Assembly (NCBI GenBank): GCA_002344215.1
Contig: DDSV01000054.1
Location: 167,235-231,234 of the forward strand
DNA length: 64,000 bases
DNA from: Akkermansiaceae bacterium UBA2381
Lineage (GTDB): Bacteria > Verrucomicrobiota > Verrucomicrobiia > Verrucomicrobiales > DEV007
Direction: 5' to 3'
Below are positions 41,655 to 50,111 of the stretch, piece by piece. Positions within the stretch are counted from its first letter, which is position 1. Each line of letters opens with the position of its first letter. The position numbers and the translations under genes are program-made. The notes beneath the pieces are model-generated. The model had not been told where the DNA came from. It did not search any database and worked only from the letters and a program-made list of their open reading frames with translations.

Positions 41655-43298
41655 ATGCTCTCGGTTTTAAAAATCAAGAACCTCGCCCTCGTGGATGATC
41701 TTACCTGGGAACTCGGCTCAGGCCTGATCGGGGTCACCGGCCAAACCGGTGCAGGTAAATCGATGATCGTGGGCGCGCTCAAACTCATCCTCGGCGAGCG
41801 GGCCAATCACGACCTCATCCGCACCGGAGAAAGCCTCTGCTCGGTCGAGGCGATCTTTGAACTCTCGTCCAATCTCGACCTCGTCAATACCCTCCTCGAG
41901 AACAGCGGCCTCGAACCTTGTGAGGGCAACTCTCTCGTCGTGAAGCGGCTCTTCGGAAGCGGCAACAAGCAGTTTGTGAATTGTTCGCCCTGCACCCTCT
42001 CAGTGCTGAAGTCCCTCGGCGGTTTCCTTGTCGATCTCCACGGACCGCACGAGCACCAGTCCCTGCTCTCGCAGGACAGACAACTGGCCATGCTCGATGC
42101 CTACGCCCACGCCGGCCCCGAACGTCAGGCCTACCGGCAGGCTTTTGCCAACTGGACCAAAGCCAGGGGAGAACTGGACGATTTCCGCAGCATGCGCCAG
42201 GTCAGTGATCAGGAGATCGAGCTCCTGCGATTCCAGGTAGAAGAGATTTCCGCTGCGTCCCTGAACCCCTCCGAAGCAGCCGATCTGGAACAACGTTACC
42301 GTCAGTCACAGAACAGTACCCGCCTCGTCGAGAATGCGAACCAGGCGGTTGACCTGCTCAGCGCCGCTTCCGCCAACCTGATGAACGCGCAGCGTTGTAT
42401 CCGGGAACTGGAACGGTTTGACCCCTCCATTGCCGAAAGGATTTCCGGCTTCGATTCCGCCCGTGTTGAAATCGAGGAACTGGAAGGCAGTCTGCGGGAA
42501 TACACCGAGGAACTGGAGATCGACCCGGCAGAGCTCGTCCTCGTTGAACGGCGCATCGACGAGATTGAAACTCTGAAACGGAAATACGGTCAAACCGTCG
42601 AAGACGTGATCGCCTACGAGGCACGCGCGCGCCAGAGGCTCGAATCGGTCGACAGCCGCGAGAGCGAACTCCTCCGCCTCACCGCCGCCATTGAAGAGAC
42701 CGCCGCCCTCGTCAACAAGTCGGGCAAAACTCTCTCAACGAAACGTAAAAAGGCCGCCCCTGCCCTCGCGAAGGAAATCGCCTCCCATCTCAAGGATCTG
42801 GGATTCAATCAATCGAGTTTCGAAATCGAAATCACTTCTCTTCCTGAGCCCGGATCGAAAGGCCTCGAGGGCATCGACTTTTTGTTCGGACCGAATCCCG
42901 GTGAACCGCTCAAACCTCTCCGCGTCATCGCCTCGAGCGGAGAGATGTCGCGTGTCATGCTCGCGGTGAAAAGCGCCCTCGCTGATCAGGATCAGATTCC
43001 CCTGATGGTTTTCGACGAGATCGACGCCAACGTCGGCGGCGAAATCGCCGGAGCGGTCGGACGAAAAATGGCCTTTCTCGGAGACCGTCATCAGGTGGTG
43101 GCGATCACCCACATGCCCCAGGTTGCGGCGCTTGCCCACCGGCATTTCCTTGTCACCAAGGAAGTCGAGAACGCGATGACCAATTCTCGTCTCGTGGCGG
43201 TGGAGGGTCAGGAACGTGTCAACGAGCTCGCCCGCATGCTCGGCGGCGTCAGCCCGGAAACGCTGGCGCTGGCCGGGAAGATGATGTCGGCGGGTTAA
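41655..43298 (+). CDS. recN: DNA repair ATPase RecN
   Basis: A 547-residue SMC-like protein for double-strand break repair. N-terminal MLSVLKIKNLALVDDLTWEL and Walker A VTGQTGAGKSMIVGAL, long central coiled coils (about residues 150-370), and C-terminal signature SSGEMSRVMLAVKSAL followed by Walker B PLMVFDEIDANVGGE and the H-loop VVAITHMPQVAALA. Full length and typical. ATG 41655 starts the conserved N-terminus; the longer open frame back to 41196 lies antisense to the MBL gene. Its stop codon overlaps that of the convergent anti-sigma gene. Confidence 0.95.
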   Translation: MLSVLKIKNLALVDDLTWELGSGLIGVTGQTGAGKSMIVGALKLILGERANHDLIRTGESLCSVEAIFELSSNLDLVNTLLENSGLEPCEGNSLVVKRLFGSGNKQFVNCSPCTLSVLKSLGGFLVDLHGPHEHQSLLSQDRQLAMLDAYAHAGPERQAYRQAFANWTKARGELDDFRSMRQVSDQEIELLRFQVEEISAASLNPSEAADLEQRYRQSQNSTRLVENANQAVDLLSAASANLMNAQRCIRELERFDPSIAERISGFDSARVEIEELEGSLREYTEELEIDPAELVLVERRIDEIETLKRKYGQTVEDVIAYEARARQRLESVDSRESELLRLTAAIEETAALVNKSGKTLSTKRKKAAPALAKEIASHLKDLGFNQSSFEIEITSLPEPGSKGLEGIDFLFGPNPGEPLKPLRVIASSGEMSRVMLAVKSALADQDQIPLMVFDEIDANVGGEIAGAVGRKMAFLGDRHQVVAITHMPQVAALAHRHFLVTKEVENAMTNSRLVAVEGQERVNELARMLGGVSPETLALAGKMMSAG

Positions 43299-44104
43299 AG
43301 CCCCTGCGACACGATGATGGGTCCTTCGCGCTTCGGAACTCCTCCGGAGCGCTCCACACTGATGGCGAAGGCGACCGGGTTTCGCACCGCTACCACCGGG
43401 GAAAAGGGCACCCGCACTTTGCCTTCCGCATCGATATCGAAGGCCCCGGCACTGATGGGCTCGGCATTATTCTCATCCACGATCCAGAGCTGATAAGACT
43501 GCCCTGTCTGATTCGGAGGAAGCTGGGAAAGATCCAGCACTCCCTCCTGTCGGCTCTGGCTCCACGCCAGCGTGGCGACATAGGCCTGCTCCAATTCGGA
43601 ACGCAGTGAGGCAATTCGAATCTCCGCGAGATCGTTTGCCGATCGGGCAAGGGTGAGGTCTTCCTCCAACGCCGCGATACGGGCGATGAGACCATCGCGC
43701 TCTGCCGTGACAGCAGCCACTTGTGCCCGCGAGACCCGCTCACTTATATTGTTTCGAATCCAGAGGCTCCATCCGACCGCAGCAAACAGTGCCATTGCCG
43801 CCGCCACTGCGAAACCCGGCCAGGCCCTCTGAACACGCCGATTACGGCGGCCGGCCGGAAGCAACTCCAGGTTCGGCGAGACCGCCGCAAGAACCTGCCC
43901 GCGCAGTGCCGATGGCGGAGACAGAAGCGGAAGTTCTCCCACCGTGGATCCGAGCGCATCGGATATTGAGCCAACAAGGCGGACGAGGTCGGGGTCCCGA
44001 CGCATTTCGCCGGCAAAGGCACTCTCCTCGGCCGGGCTCATCTCCCCGAGCACATAGCGGATCGCCGATTCCTCCCTCAACGTCTCTTTCTCCTCCGGGT
44101 TCAT
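43295..44104 (-). CDS. RskA-like anti-sigma factor
   Basis: A 269-residue membrane protein. The N-terminal 80 residues contain an anti-sigma domain (AIRYVLGEMSPAEESAFAGE), one span at about 95-115 (FAVAAAMALFAAVGWSLWI), a coiled segment, and a C-terminal RskA domain (TLAWSQSRQEGVLDLSQLPP, QSYQLWIVDENNAEPISAG). It lacks the HxxxCxxC zinc motif of ZAS anti-sigma factors. It should hold the cognate sigma factor inactive at the membrane until cleaved by regulated proteolysis. The start overlaps the sigma gene's stop by 4 bp, so the two are made together. Confidence 0.9.
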   Translation of the reverse strand: MNPEEKETLREESAIRYVLGEMSPAEESAFAGEMRRDPDLVRLVGSISDALGSTVGELPLLSPPSALRGQVLAAVSPNLELLPAGRRNRRVQRAWPGFAVAAAMALFAAVGWSLWIRNNISERVSRAQVAAVTAERDGLIARIAALEEDLTLARSANDLAEIRIASLRSELEQAYVATLAWSQSRQEGVLDLSQLPPNQTGQSYQLWIVDENNAEPISAGAFDIDAEGKVRVPFSPVVAVRNPVAFAISVERSGGVPKREGPIIVSQGL

Positions 44105-44670
44105 GACGGACCTCCTTCCATTTGGCGGCGCAGCGAGCCGATCGCCAGACGAATGCGGGATTTAACGGTTCCAAGTGGTTCCTGAAGCCGGTCTGCGATT
44201 TCCTGATGGGTGAAGCCCTCGTAGAAGGCAAGCTCCAGAGCGCGCTTCTGCTCGATCGGCAGCCCGTTTACCATACTCCCGATCAACTCGCTTCTTTCAC
44301 GATCCTGCAATGCCTCATCGGGTCGAGTGGCGGAACCACCCTCTCCGGCAGCGCATTCCCCTGAGTCCAATCCCGCGGGCAGTCGCCTCGTGTCATGGCG
44401 CAGACGGTTGATTGCTTTGCGGCGCAGAATCATGACCATCCAGGTAAATACCTTGCCCAAACCGGCATCGTAGCGGCCTGCGTCCTTCCATACCGAGAGG
44501 AAAGTGTCCTGAACGACTTCTGCAGCCGCTTCGGACGAGTTGAGCATGCGGTAGGCCATCGAATAGAGCTGGCTCGAGTAGTTGTCGTAGAGCGAGGCGA
44601 AAGCGGCCTGGTCTCCTGAAGAGATGGCTCTGAGCAAGGCCTGCGATACCACCTCCTGTTCGTCGTCCAT
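44101..44670 (-). CDS. ECF sigma factor, SigK-like
   Basis: A 189-residue extracytoplasmic-function sigma factor. Region 2 (FASLYDNYSSQLYSMAYRML and VQDTFLSVWKDAGRYDAG) and region 4 (LPIEQKRALELAFYEGFTHQ, EIADRLQEPLGTVKSRIRLA) are complete. The similarity to SigK-type factors and the RskA-like partner agree. ATG 44670 was chosen because region 2 follows at normal distance, and because the frame upstream to 44781 runs into the terminator of the fasciclin gene. The fasciclin gene just upstream is a probable target. Confidence 0.92.
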   Translation of the reverse strand: MDDEQEVVSQALLRAISSGDQAAFASLYDNYSSQLYSMAYRMLNSSEAAAEVVQDTFLSVWKDAGRYDAGLGKVFTWMVMILRRKAINRLRHDTRRLPAGLDSGECAAGEGGSATRPDEALQDRERSELIGSMVNGLPIEQKRALELAFYEGFTHQEIADRLQEPLGTVKSRIRLAIGSLRRQMEGGPS

Positions 44671-44764
44671 CTTACTCGTTTCCCGCCCTGGTGATCGGGG
44701 AAAGATAGAGTGAGAGGAAATATCCGCAATCTTGAACTGGAAACCGGTCGCCATTGGCACAGGG

Positions 44765-44798
44765 AAAAAAGGAGGGGGCACCTGAAAGTGCCCCCTCC
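44765..44798 (-). terminator. Rho-independent terminator after the fasciclin gene
   Basis: A perfect 11 bp stem, GGAGGGGGCAC on the plus strand (44771-44781) with GTGCCCCCTCC (44788-44798), has a 6 nt loop. On the minus strand it is followed by six Ts (44770-44765). It lies 52 bp after the fasciclin stop and separates that gene from the sigma gene. Confidence 0.85.
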
Positions 44799-44850
44799 CC
44801 GCCTTTGCAGGACTTTCGTTACAGTGCCCCGTCGGGAACTCTGTCTCTGA

Positions 44851-45396
44851 TTATGGGAGGAGGACTTTATCGATCACGTGGATCACTCCGTTGGATTGGA
44901 GCACATCATAGGTGGAGATGCTCGCGGTGCCGCCTTTGGCATCGGTGATCACGACATTGTTGGCTCCATTCATCGTGAGGGTGAGTTTGTCTCCAGCCAG
45001 GGTTTCCACCTCGGCTTTGCCGCCGCCATCCTTGATCGCCGCCATCACTGCAGCCGCGTCAAGCTTCCCGGCAACAACATGGTAGGTGAGGACTTTCGCG
45101 AGAGTGTCTTTATTCTCTTCTTTCAACAACGTTTCGACGGTTCCCTCGGGAAGGGCCGTGAAGGCGTTGTTGGTCGGGGCAAAGACGGTGAAAGGACCGT
45201 CACCCATCAGAGCATCGACCAGCCCGGCGGCTTTCACCGCGGCGACCAGGGTCGTGTGGTCTTTGGAGTTCAGCGCGTTTTCAACGATGTTCTTCGTGGG
45301 AAGCATCGGAGCGCCGCCGACCATGACGTCGGCCTGGAGACAGACCACACCCATGGTGAAGGAGGCGGTCAGGATAAGGAGAGAAGAGGTCTTCAT
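44851..45396 (-). CDS. Exported fasciclin (FAS1) domain protein
   Basis: A 181-residue protein with a signal peptide (MKTSSLLILTASFTMGVVCL, cleavage near residue 22) and one FAS1 domain: HTTLVAAVKAAGLVDALMGD, the H1 motif GPFTVFAPTNNAFTALPEG, LTYHVVAGKLDAAAVM, and the H2 motif SNGVIHVIDKVLLP. FAS1 proteins are envelope-exposed adhesion-like modules. Next to SigK-like and RskA-like genes this mirrors the mycobacterial arrangement, where SigK drives the fasciclin antigens MPT70 and MPT83. A palindromic GGAAC-N5-GTTCC at 45436-45450, about 50 bp upstream, offers a possible ECF -35 element. Confidence 0.92.
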   Translation of the reverse strand: MKTSSLLILTASFTMGVVCLQADVMVGGAPMLPTKNIVENALNSKDHTTLVAAVKAAGLVDALMGDGPFTVFAPTNNAFTALPEGTVETLLKEENKDTLAKVLTYHVVAGKLDAAAVMAAIKDGGGKAEVETLAGDKLTLTMNGANNVVITDAKGGTASISTYDVLQSNGVIHVIDKVLLP

Positions 45397-45552
45397 AGGA
45401 TTCTTTATTTTGGTGTTATTTGATAGGCAGGCGCGGGAACGGAGTGTTCCAACGCTCTGTTGCCCCTTGATTCACCGCGATAGAGAATCCGGATCACTAA
45501 AACGTGATTATTTTCCGGAATTCAGCAATCAGACCCGGAATCACCCGGCCTC

Positions 45553-47250
45553 TTATGCCGATTTGCGGATGGCCTGAAGCACCATATTCACCTTTGCCCG
45601 CCCGCGGAACTCGTTCTTATCGATCGTGTAGGCGATATCCCAAGGCCCCTTGGGGAGCTCAAGTCCGGCCGCGTTGAAGAAAATTCCCTCATGCTCGAGA
45701 CCATCCTGCACGAACGCGAATTTTAGGTGGCGTTCCTTGATGAGCCGCGGCGCTCCCGCCACCTGAACGCCGGTCGACATAAAAAGCGGCTGCGGGTTCG
45801 CCTGCCCGAAGGGACGCAGCAACTCATAGCTGTCGAGAAGCTCGAGAGTCAGATCGGAAAACCGCACCTCCATGTCGATGGCCAGCTTCGGAACAAGGGT
45901 ATCATGATCAGCCTGCTCGGTGACACTGCGGATCAAGGCCTCACGAAAAGCATCCAGGTTCTCCTCACGCACGCTCACTCCGGCCGCCATTTCATGCCCG
46001 CCACCCGATTCAATCAGATTGCGGCAGGAATCGAGCGCCTGCACCAGTGAGATGCCCGGGACACTTCGACCGCTCCCTTTCCCGAGACCATTCTCATCAA
46101 TCCCGACAACAAAGGTGGGCCGATGATACTGCTTGGAGATTCTTGAAGCGACAATGCCGACGACGCCGGGATGCCACCCTCTCGATCCAACGACGATGGC
46201 ATGAGTGCGCATTGAGGGTTCGAGATCGTGAATGATGCGCTCGGCTTCCTCGCGGGTCGCCAGCTCCAGTTCCTGTCTCTCGCGGTTCTGCTGGTCGAGC
46301 GCGGCAGCGAGTGCCCGGGCTTCGACAGGATCCTGACAAAGCAACAAGTTCAGTGAGGCGACCGCCGTATCCAGACGCCCCGAGGCGTTGAGCCGCGGCC
46401 CCAGCTTGAACCCCACATCATGAGTGCGGGTCGGACTGGTCACCCCGGCAACCGACTTCAGGGCAACGAGCCCGGGATGAATGGTGCGGTCGAGCTGGGC
46501 GAGTCCGCGGCGGGCGAAGAGTCGGTTTTCCCCCTCCAGTGGAACGATATCGGCGATAGTCCCGAGTGCGACGATGTCGAGATAACTCTTCAGATCGAAG
46601 TCGGTGAGCGGCCGCGTCTTCATGAGCGCGTGGGCAATTTTAAAGACAACCCCTGCGGTGCAGAGATAGTGGAATTCGTCACCGAGCTTCGGATTTACGA
46701 GGGCAACACAGTCCGCCACCCCGTCGGGGGAGGGCTCGTGGTGATCCAGAATAATGAGGTCGATTCCCTTCTCCCTGAGAAGACGTGCCTCATCCCGGGA
46801 GTTCGTTCCACAATCGGCCGCAATGAGGAGGTCGGGCGGATCACCCTCGAAGCTGTTCTCGATGCCTTTGACGCTCAGCCCGTATCCCTCTTCCAGCCGC
46901 GTGGGCAGAAAGGGCCTCGGTTCGAGCCCAAGCGCCCGCAGGATGGCGCAGAGCAGGGTGATCGAACTGACCCCGTCGACATCGTAGTCCCCGTATAGGA
47001 CGACCGATTCCTTTGCATCCACCGCCTCCAGAATACGCTGCACCGCCGCCGCCACCCCGGGAAGAGAGAAGGGGTCCCTGAGGTCTTTCAGCCTGGGGTG
47101 GAAAAACTGCTCGAGCCGTTCCTGACTTTCAAAGCCCCGCTGCAGCGCGAGGGACACGACCACAGGGGCAAGACCGAGTGCATTCGCGTAGTGGCGAACG
47201 AGGTCGGGGTCAGGAGGCGGAGTTACCTCCCATCTAAGTCTTGCGGGCAT
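45553..47250 (-). CDS. recJ: Single-stranded-DNA-specific exonuclease RecJ
   Basis: A 565-residue DHH-family nuclease that degrades single-stranded DNA 5' to 3' in recombination and mismatch repair. Motif I YGDYDVDGVSS (D88, D90, D92), motif II LLIAADCGTNS, motif III DLIILDHHEPSPDG, motif IV IVALGTIADIVPL, the DHHA1 domain with VVGSRGWHPGVVGIVASRIS and SGGGHEMAAGVSV, and a C-terminal OB-like RecJ part are all present. Full length. A 98 bp gap separates it from the SHD1-like gene upstream on the same strand. Confidence 0.95.
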   Translation of the reverse strand: MPARLRWEVTPPPDPDLVRHYANALGLAPVVVSLALQRGFESQERLEQFFHPRLKDLRDPFSLPGVAAAVQRILEAVDAKESVVLYGDYDVDGVSSITLLCAILRALGLEPRPFLPTRLEEGYGLSVKGIENSFEGDPPDLLIAADCGTNSRDEARLLREKGIDLIILDHHEPSPDGVADCVALVNPKLGDEFHYLCTAGVVFKIAHALMKTRPLTDFDLKSYLDIVALGTIADIVPLEGENRLFARRGLAQLDRTIHPGLVALKSVAGVTSPTRTHDVGFKLGPRLNASGRLDTAVASLNLLLCQDPVEARALAAALDQQNRERQELELATREEAERIIHDLEPSMRTHAIVVGSRGWHPGVVGIVASRISKQYHRPTFVVGIDENGLGKGSGRSVPGISLVQALDSCRNLIESGGGHEMAAGVSVREENLDAFREALIRSVTEQADHDTLVPKLAIDMEVRFSDLTLELLDSYELLRPFGQANPQPLFMSTGVQVAGAPRLIKERHLKFAFVQDGLEHEGIFFNAAGLELPKGPWDIAYTIDKNEFRGRAKVNMVLQAIRKSA

Positions 47251-47348
47251 CGGTGCACCTTAGAGAGATCAACCCCCGTGTAAAGGCAACCATGTAAACA
47301 CCTCCCACTTATCTGCTGCGCCCCCCCTACCGCAGGAGCCCGATCGAC

Positions 47349-47828
47349 TCACTCCTTCAGAAACTGATATTTGTAGGTCTCGATCGACATTTCGAGTGCC
47401 TTGATCTCCCGCTCGAGCGCAGCAAGTTGCTCCTCCCTCATGTTATAGAGTGTGTCCTTGCGGTCCCGTGATCGCATCCCAGACTCGTAAAGTTTTGATT
47501 TACGTCGCAGTTCCTCAATGGAGGCAAGACGTCTTGCAATGTACGGATCAAGCTTGCCCGGTTCCTCCTGCTCCGAGAGAAGCATGACAAACAGCCTGTC
47601 TTTAAAGCAGAGCGATCGAATCGGAATATCATAGCGGGATCCATCTGACACCCGGTCTATCGTTAACTTCTCCTTCGACTTTCCCTGGATCAACACTTCC
47701 AACTCCTTTCCTTCGGAGTTTGTGAGTATCCTGCTGACCGGAAACACTGGCCTGGAATAATTCATGGTAAAATAAGCGGCAGCGCAAAGAATCACCAGAA
47801 GAACGACATATACGGCAAATGTTTTCAT
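47349..47828 (-). CDS. Single-span membrane protein with SHD1-like segment
   Basis: A 159-residue protein: an N-terminal span (MKTFAVYVVLLVILCAAAYF), then RILTNSEGKELEVLIQGKSK and a strand pattern ending SRYDIPIRSLCFKDRLFV. This matches the SHD1-like module common in PVC exported proteins; the DUF1549 protein at 56741-58951 carries the same module (WTSADGKTLKAEFSG ... AKLSEADRLFV). The C-terminal half is a charged coiled coil. Function unknown. It probably faces the periplasm. Confidence 0.65.
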   Translation of the reverse strand: MKTFAVYVVLLVILCAAAYFTMNYSRPVFPVSRILTNSEGKELEVLIQGKSKEKLTIDRVSDGSRYDIPIRSLCFKDRLFVMLLSEQEEPGKLDPYIARRLASIEELRRKSKLYESGMRSRDRKDTLYNMREEQLAALEREIKALEMSIETYKYQFLKE

Positions 47829-48040
47829 GTGGGACGCGTCAAAATATAATTGCAGACCATGGAGAGTTTGGCCATCTAGAAAATCGTGGAGAAGGACCTA
47901 TGATGTGGCGGGAACGTGATCCAAATCGGGAATAGTCCGCTGCAGCCCCCCCTCAACTGGCCATGATCACGGGCTATCCGACGTTCTGGCACGCCCTTCC
48001 GCTGGCAGCTTCGAAAAACTGCGCTACATTCGCGGCCTTC

Positions 48041-50047
48041 ATGCTGGCAGTTGATCGAGTATCCATCCAATACGGGTCCCGGAATTTATTCCGGGACCTC
48101 TCCTTCACCGTGCGCGCGAAAGAGCGCTGGTCTCTCGCCGGTCCGAACGGTGCGGGCAAATCGACCCTGATGAAAATCATCGCCGGGATCGAGAAAGCCG
48201 ACACCGGCGGCATCATTAAGGCGAAGCAAACCACCGTCGGTTATCTGCCGCAGGAGGGAGTCTCGCACAAAGGATGCACCGTGATGGAGGAGGTCGAAAA
48301 GGCCTTCGACGACGTGCGTCAGCTCCAGATCGCGCTGAAGGAAGTCGAGGACGATCTCGAGAAAGCTGATCCCACGAGCGACGAATACGGTGATCTTCTC
48401 GAGGTCTTCGGCGACCTCCAGCTCCGTCTCGACCACCACGATTTGAGCAAGATGAAACCGCGCATCGCCACCGTGCTGAGCGGTCTCGGCTTTGCCAAGA
48501 AGGATTTCGAGCGGCAGACCGGCGAGTTCAGCGGCGGCTGGCAGATGCGCATCGCCATGGCGAAGCTGCTCCTCCAGGAGCCCTCCGTCCTTCTCCTCGA
48601 CGAACCGACGAATCACCTCGACATCGAGACGGTCCAGTGGCTCGAGCAGTGGCTACGCAACTACGACGGGGCCATCATCCTGATCTCGCATGACCGGAGC
48701 ATGCTCGACAACCTCACTAACCGCACCCTCGCCTTCGAGAACGGCGGGGTGCAGCAGTACTCGGGCAACTACTCTTTCTACCTCTCCGAGCGCGTCGCCC
48801 GCCGCGAACAGGCCGAGCGTGCCTTCAAGAATCAGGCCCGCGAGATCGACAAGGCGGAGAAACTCATCAACCGTTTCCGCGCCAAGGCCTCCAAGGCAAA
48901 GATGGTCCAATCGCGTATCAAGGCCCTCGCGAAAGTCGAGCGCATCGAGATCGAGCAGGACGCCGCCACCGTCGACTTCCGCTTTCCCCAGCCCGAGCGC
49001 AGTGGACAGACCGTGCTCAAGGTCGAGAAAGTCTGCCGCTATTACGGGGAAAACAAGGTCATCGACAATTTCGACTTTGCGATCGAGCGCGGCGACAAGA
49101 TCGCCATTGTCGGGGTCAACGGCGCCGGCAAGTCGACCTTCTCGCGGCTCATCGCCCGGATTGAGCAGCCCACCTCAGGCACGATCACCGAGGGACACAA
49201 GGTCGGGATCGCCTACTTCTCCCAGACCCACGCAGACGAGCTCGATCCCACCAAGACCGTCCTCGGCACCCTTGAGGGCAGCGTCACCGGCGGCGCGACC
49301 GGCAATCTCCGCAGCCTCCTCGGCGCCTTCCTCTTCCGCGGGGACGATGTCTTCAAGTCCGTCAGTGTTTTGTCAGGCGGAGAACGCGGACGTCTTGCCC
49401 TCGCCCGCATGCTCCTCCAGCCGGCGAATTTCCTCATCCTTGACGAACCGACGAACCACCTCGATCTCCATTCGCAGGAGGTCCTCCAGCGCGCCCTCGG
49501 CGACTATACCGGTGCCTTCGCGATCGTCTCCCACAACCGGTCCTTTCTCGATCCGATCGTCACCAAGGTCCTCGAGTTCATTCCGAACGAAGCCCCGAAA
49601 CTCTATTACGGCAACGTCAGCGACTACCTCGAAAAAAAGCGGGCCGACATGGATGCTGCCGCGGTGAAAGCACTCCCGTCGAGCCCTCTCCCGTCCGGTA
49701 AGTCCGTCGGAAAAGCAGCCGGTAAGACAAGTGCTCCGATAGCGACGGACTCCGCTGCAAATCGCAAAGAGCAGCGGCGTCTCGAAGCCAAGGCGAGAGA
49801 AGAGCGGGCCGCCAGGTTGAAACCGTTGAAGACCGAGTTCTCCGTTCTTGAAGCCGATATCGCGAAGCTCGAAGCGGAGAAGGAGCAACTGAACGCCAAA
49901 CTCGCCGATCCGGAGTTTTTCAAAAACGGGGATGATTCCGCCTCCGCCATGAAACGCTTTTCCGAAGTCGAGTCCATTCTTGAGACCCGCTATTCGAAGT
50001 GGGGGGAGCTGAGCGAAAAGATCGAGGATCTCGACGAGGGCAAGTGA
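48041..50047 (+). CDS. ABC-F family ATPase (Uup/YdiF-like)
   Basis: A 668-residue protein with two ABC domains and no membrane spans. Domain 1: Walker A GPNGAGKSTLMKIIAG, signature FSGGWQMRIAMAKLLL, Walker B VLLLDEPTNHLDIE. Domain 2: GVNGAGKSTFSRLIAR, LSGGERGRLALARMLL, FLILDEPTNHLDLH. A linker with many K/R/A residues joins them and a C-terminal coiled coil follows (about residues 580-665), as in Uup-type members. ABC-F proteins act on ribosomes or on DNA/ribosome assembly. ATG 48041 starts the first ABC domain; the frame upstream to 47963 adds nothing conserved. Confidence 0.93.
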   Translation: MLAVDRVSIQYGSRNLFRDLSFTVRAKERWSLAGPNGAGKSTLMKIIAGIEKADTGGIIKAKQTTVGYLPQEGVSHKGCTVMEEVEKAFDDVRQLQIALKEVEDDLEKADPTSDEYGDLLEVFGDLQLRLDHHDLSKMKPRIATVLSGLGFAKKDFERQTGEFSGGWQMRIAMAKLLLQEPSVLLLDEPTNHLDIETVQWLEQWLRNYDGAIILISHDRSMLDNLTNRTLAFENGGVQQYSGNYSFYLSERVARREQAERAFKNQAREIDKAEKLINRFRAKASKAKMVQSRIKALAKVERIEIEQDAATVDFRFPQPERSGQTVLKVEKVCRYYGENKVIDNFDFAIERGDKIAIVGVNGAGKSTFSRLIARIEQPTSGTITEGHKVGIAYFSQTHADELDPTKTVLGTLEGSVTGGATGNLRSLLGAFLFRGDDVFKSVSVLSGGERGRLALARMLLQPANFLILDEPTNHLDLHSQEVLQRALGDYTGAFAIVSHNRSFLDPIVTKVLEFIPNEAPKLYYGNVSDYLEKKRADMDAAAVKALPSSPLPSGKSVGKAAGKTSAPIATDSAANRKEQRRLEAKAREERAARLKPLKTEFSVLEADIAKLEAEKEQLNAKLADPEFFKNGDDSASAMKRFSEVESILETRYSKWGELSEKIEDLDEGK

Positions 50048-50111
50048 GCCTTAGGGCCCGGGCAAGGCGGGGCACAAGCTCGTTTCAAAAATCACCCCTG
50101 GAGAGCCGGAA

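Noticed and set aside
48690..49667. Serine/arginine-rich frame of 325 codons on the plus strand
   Set aside because: Frame-shifted shadow of the ABC-F gene, whose Walker and signature motifs are intact.
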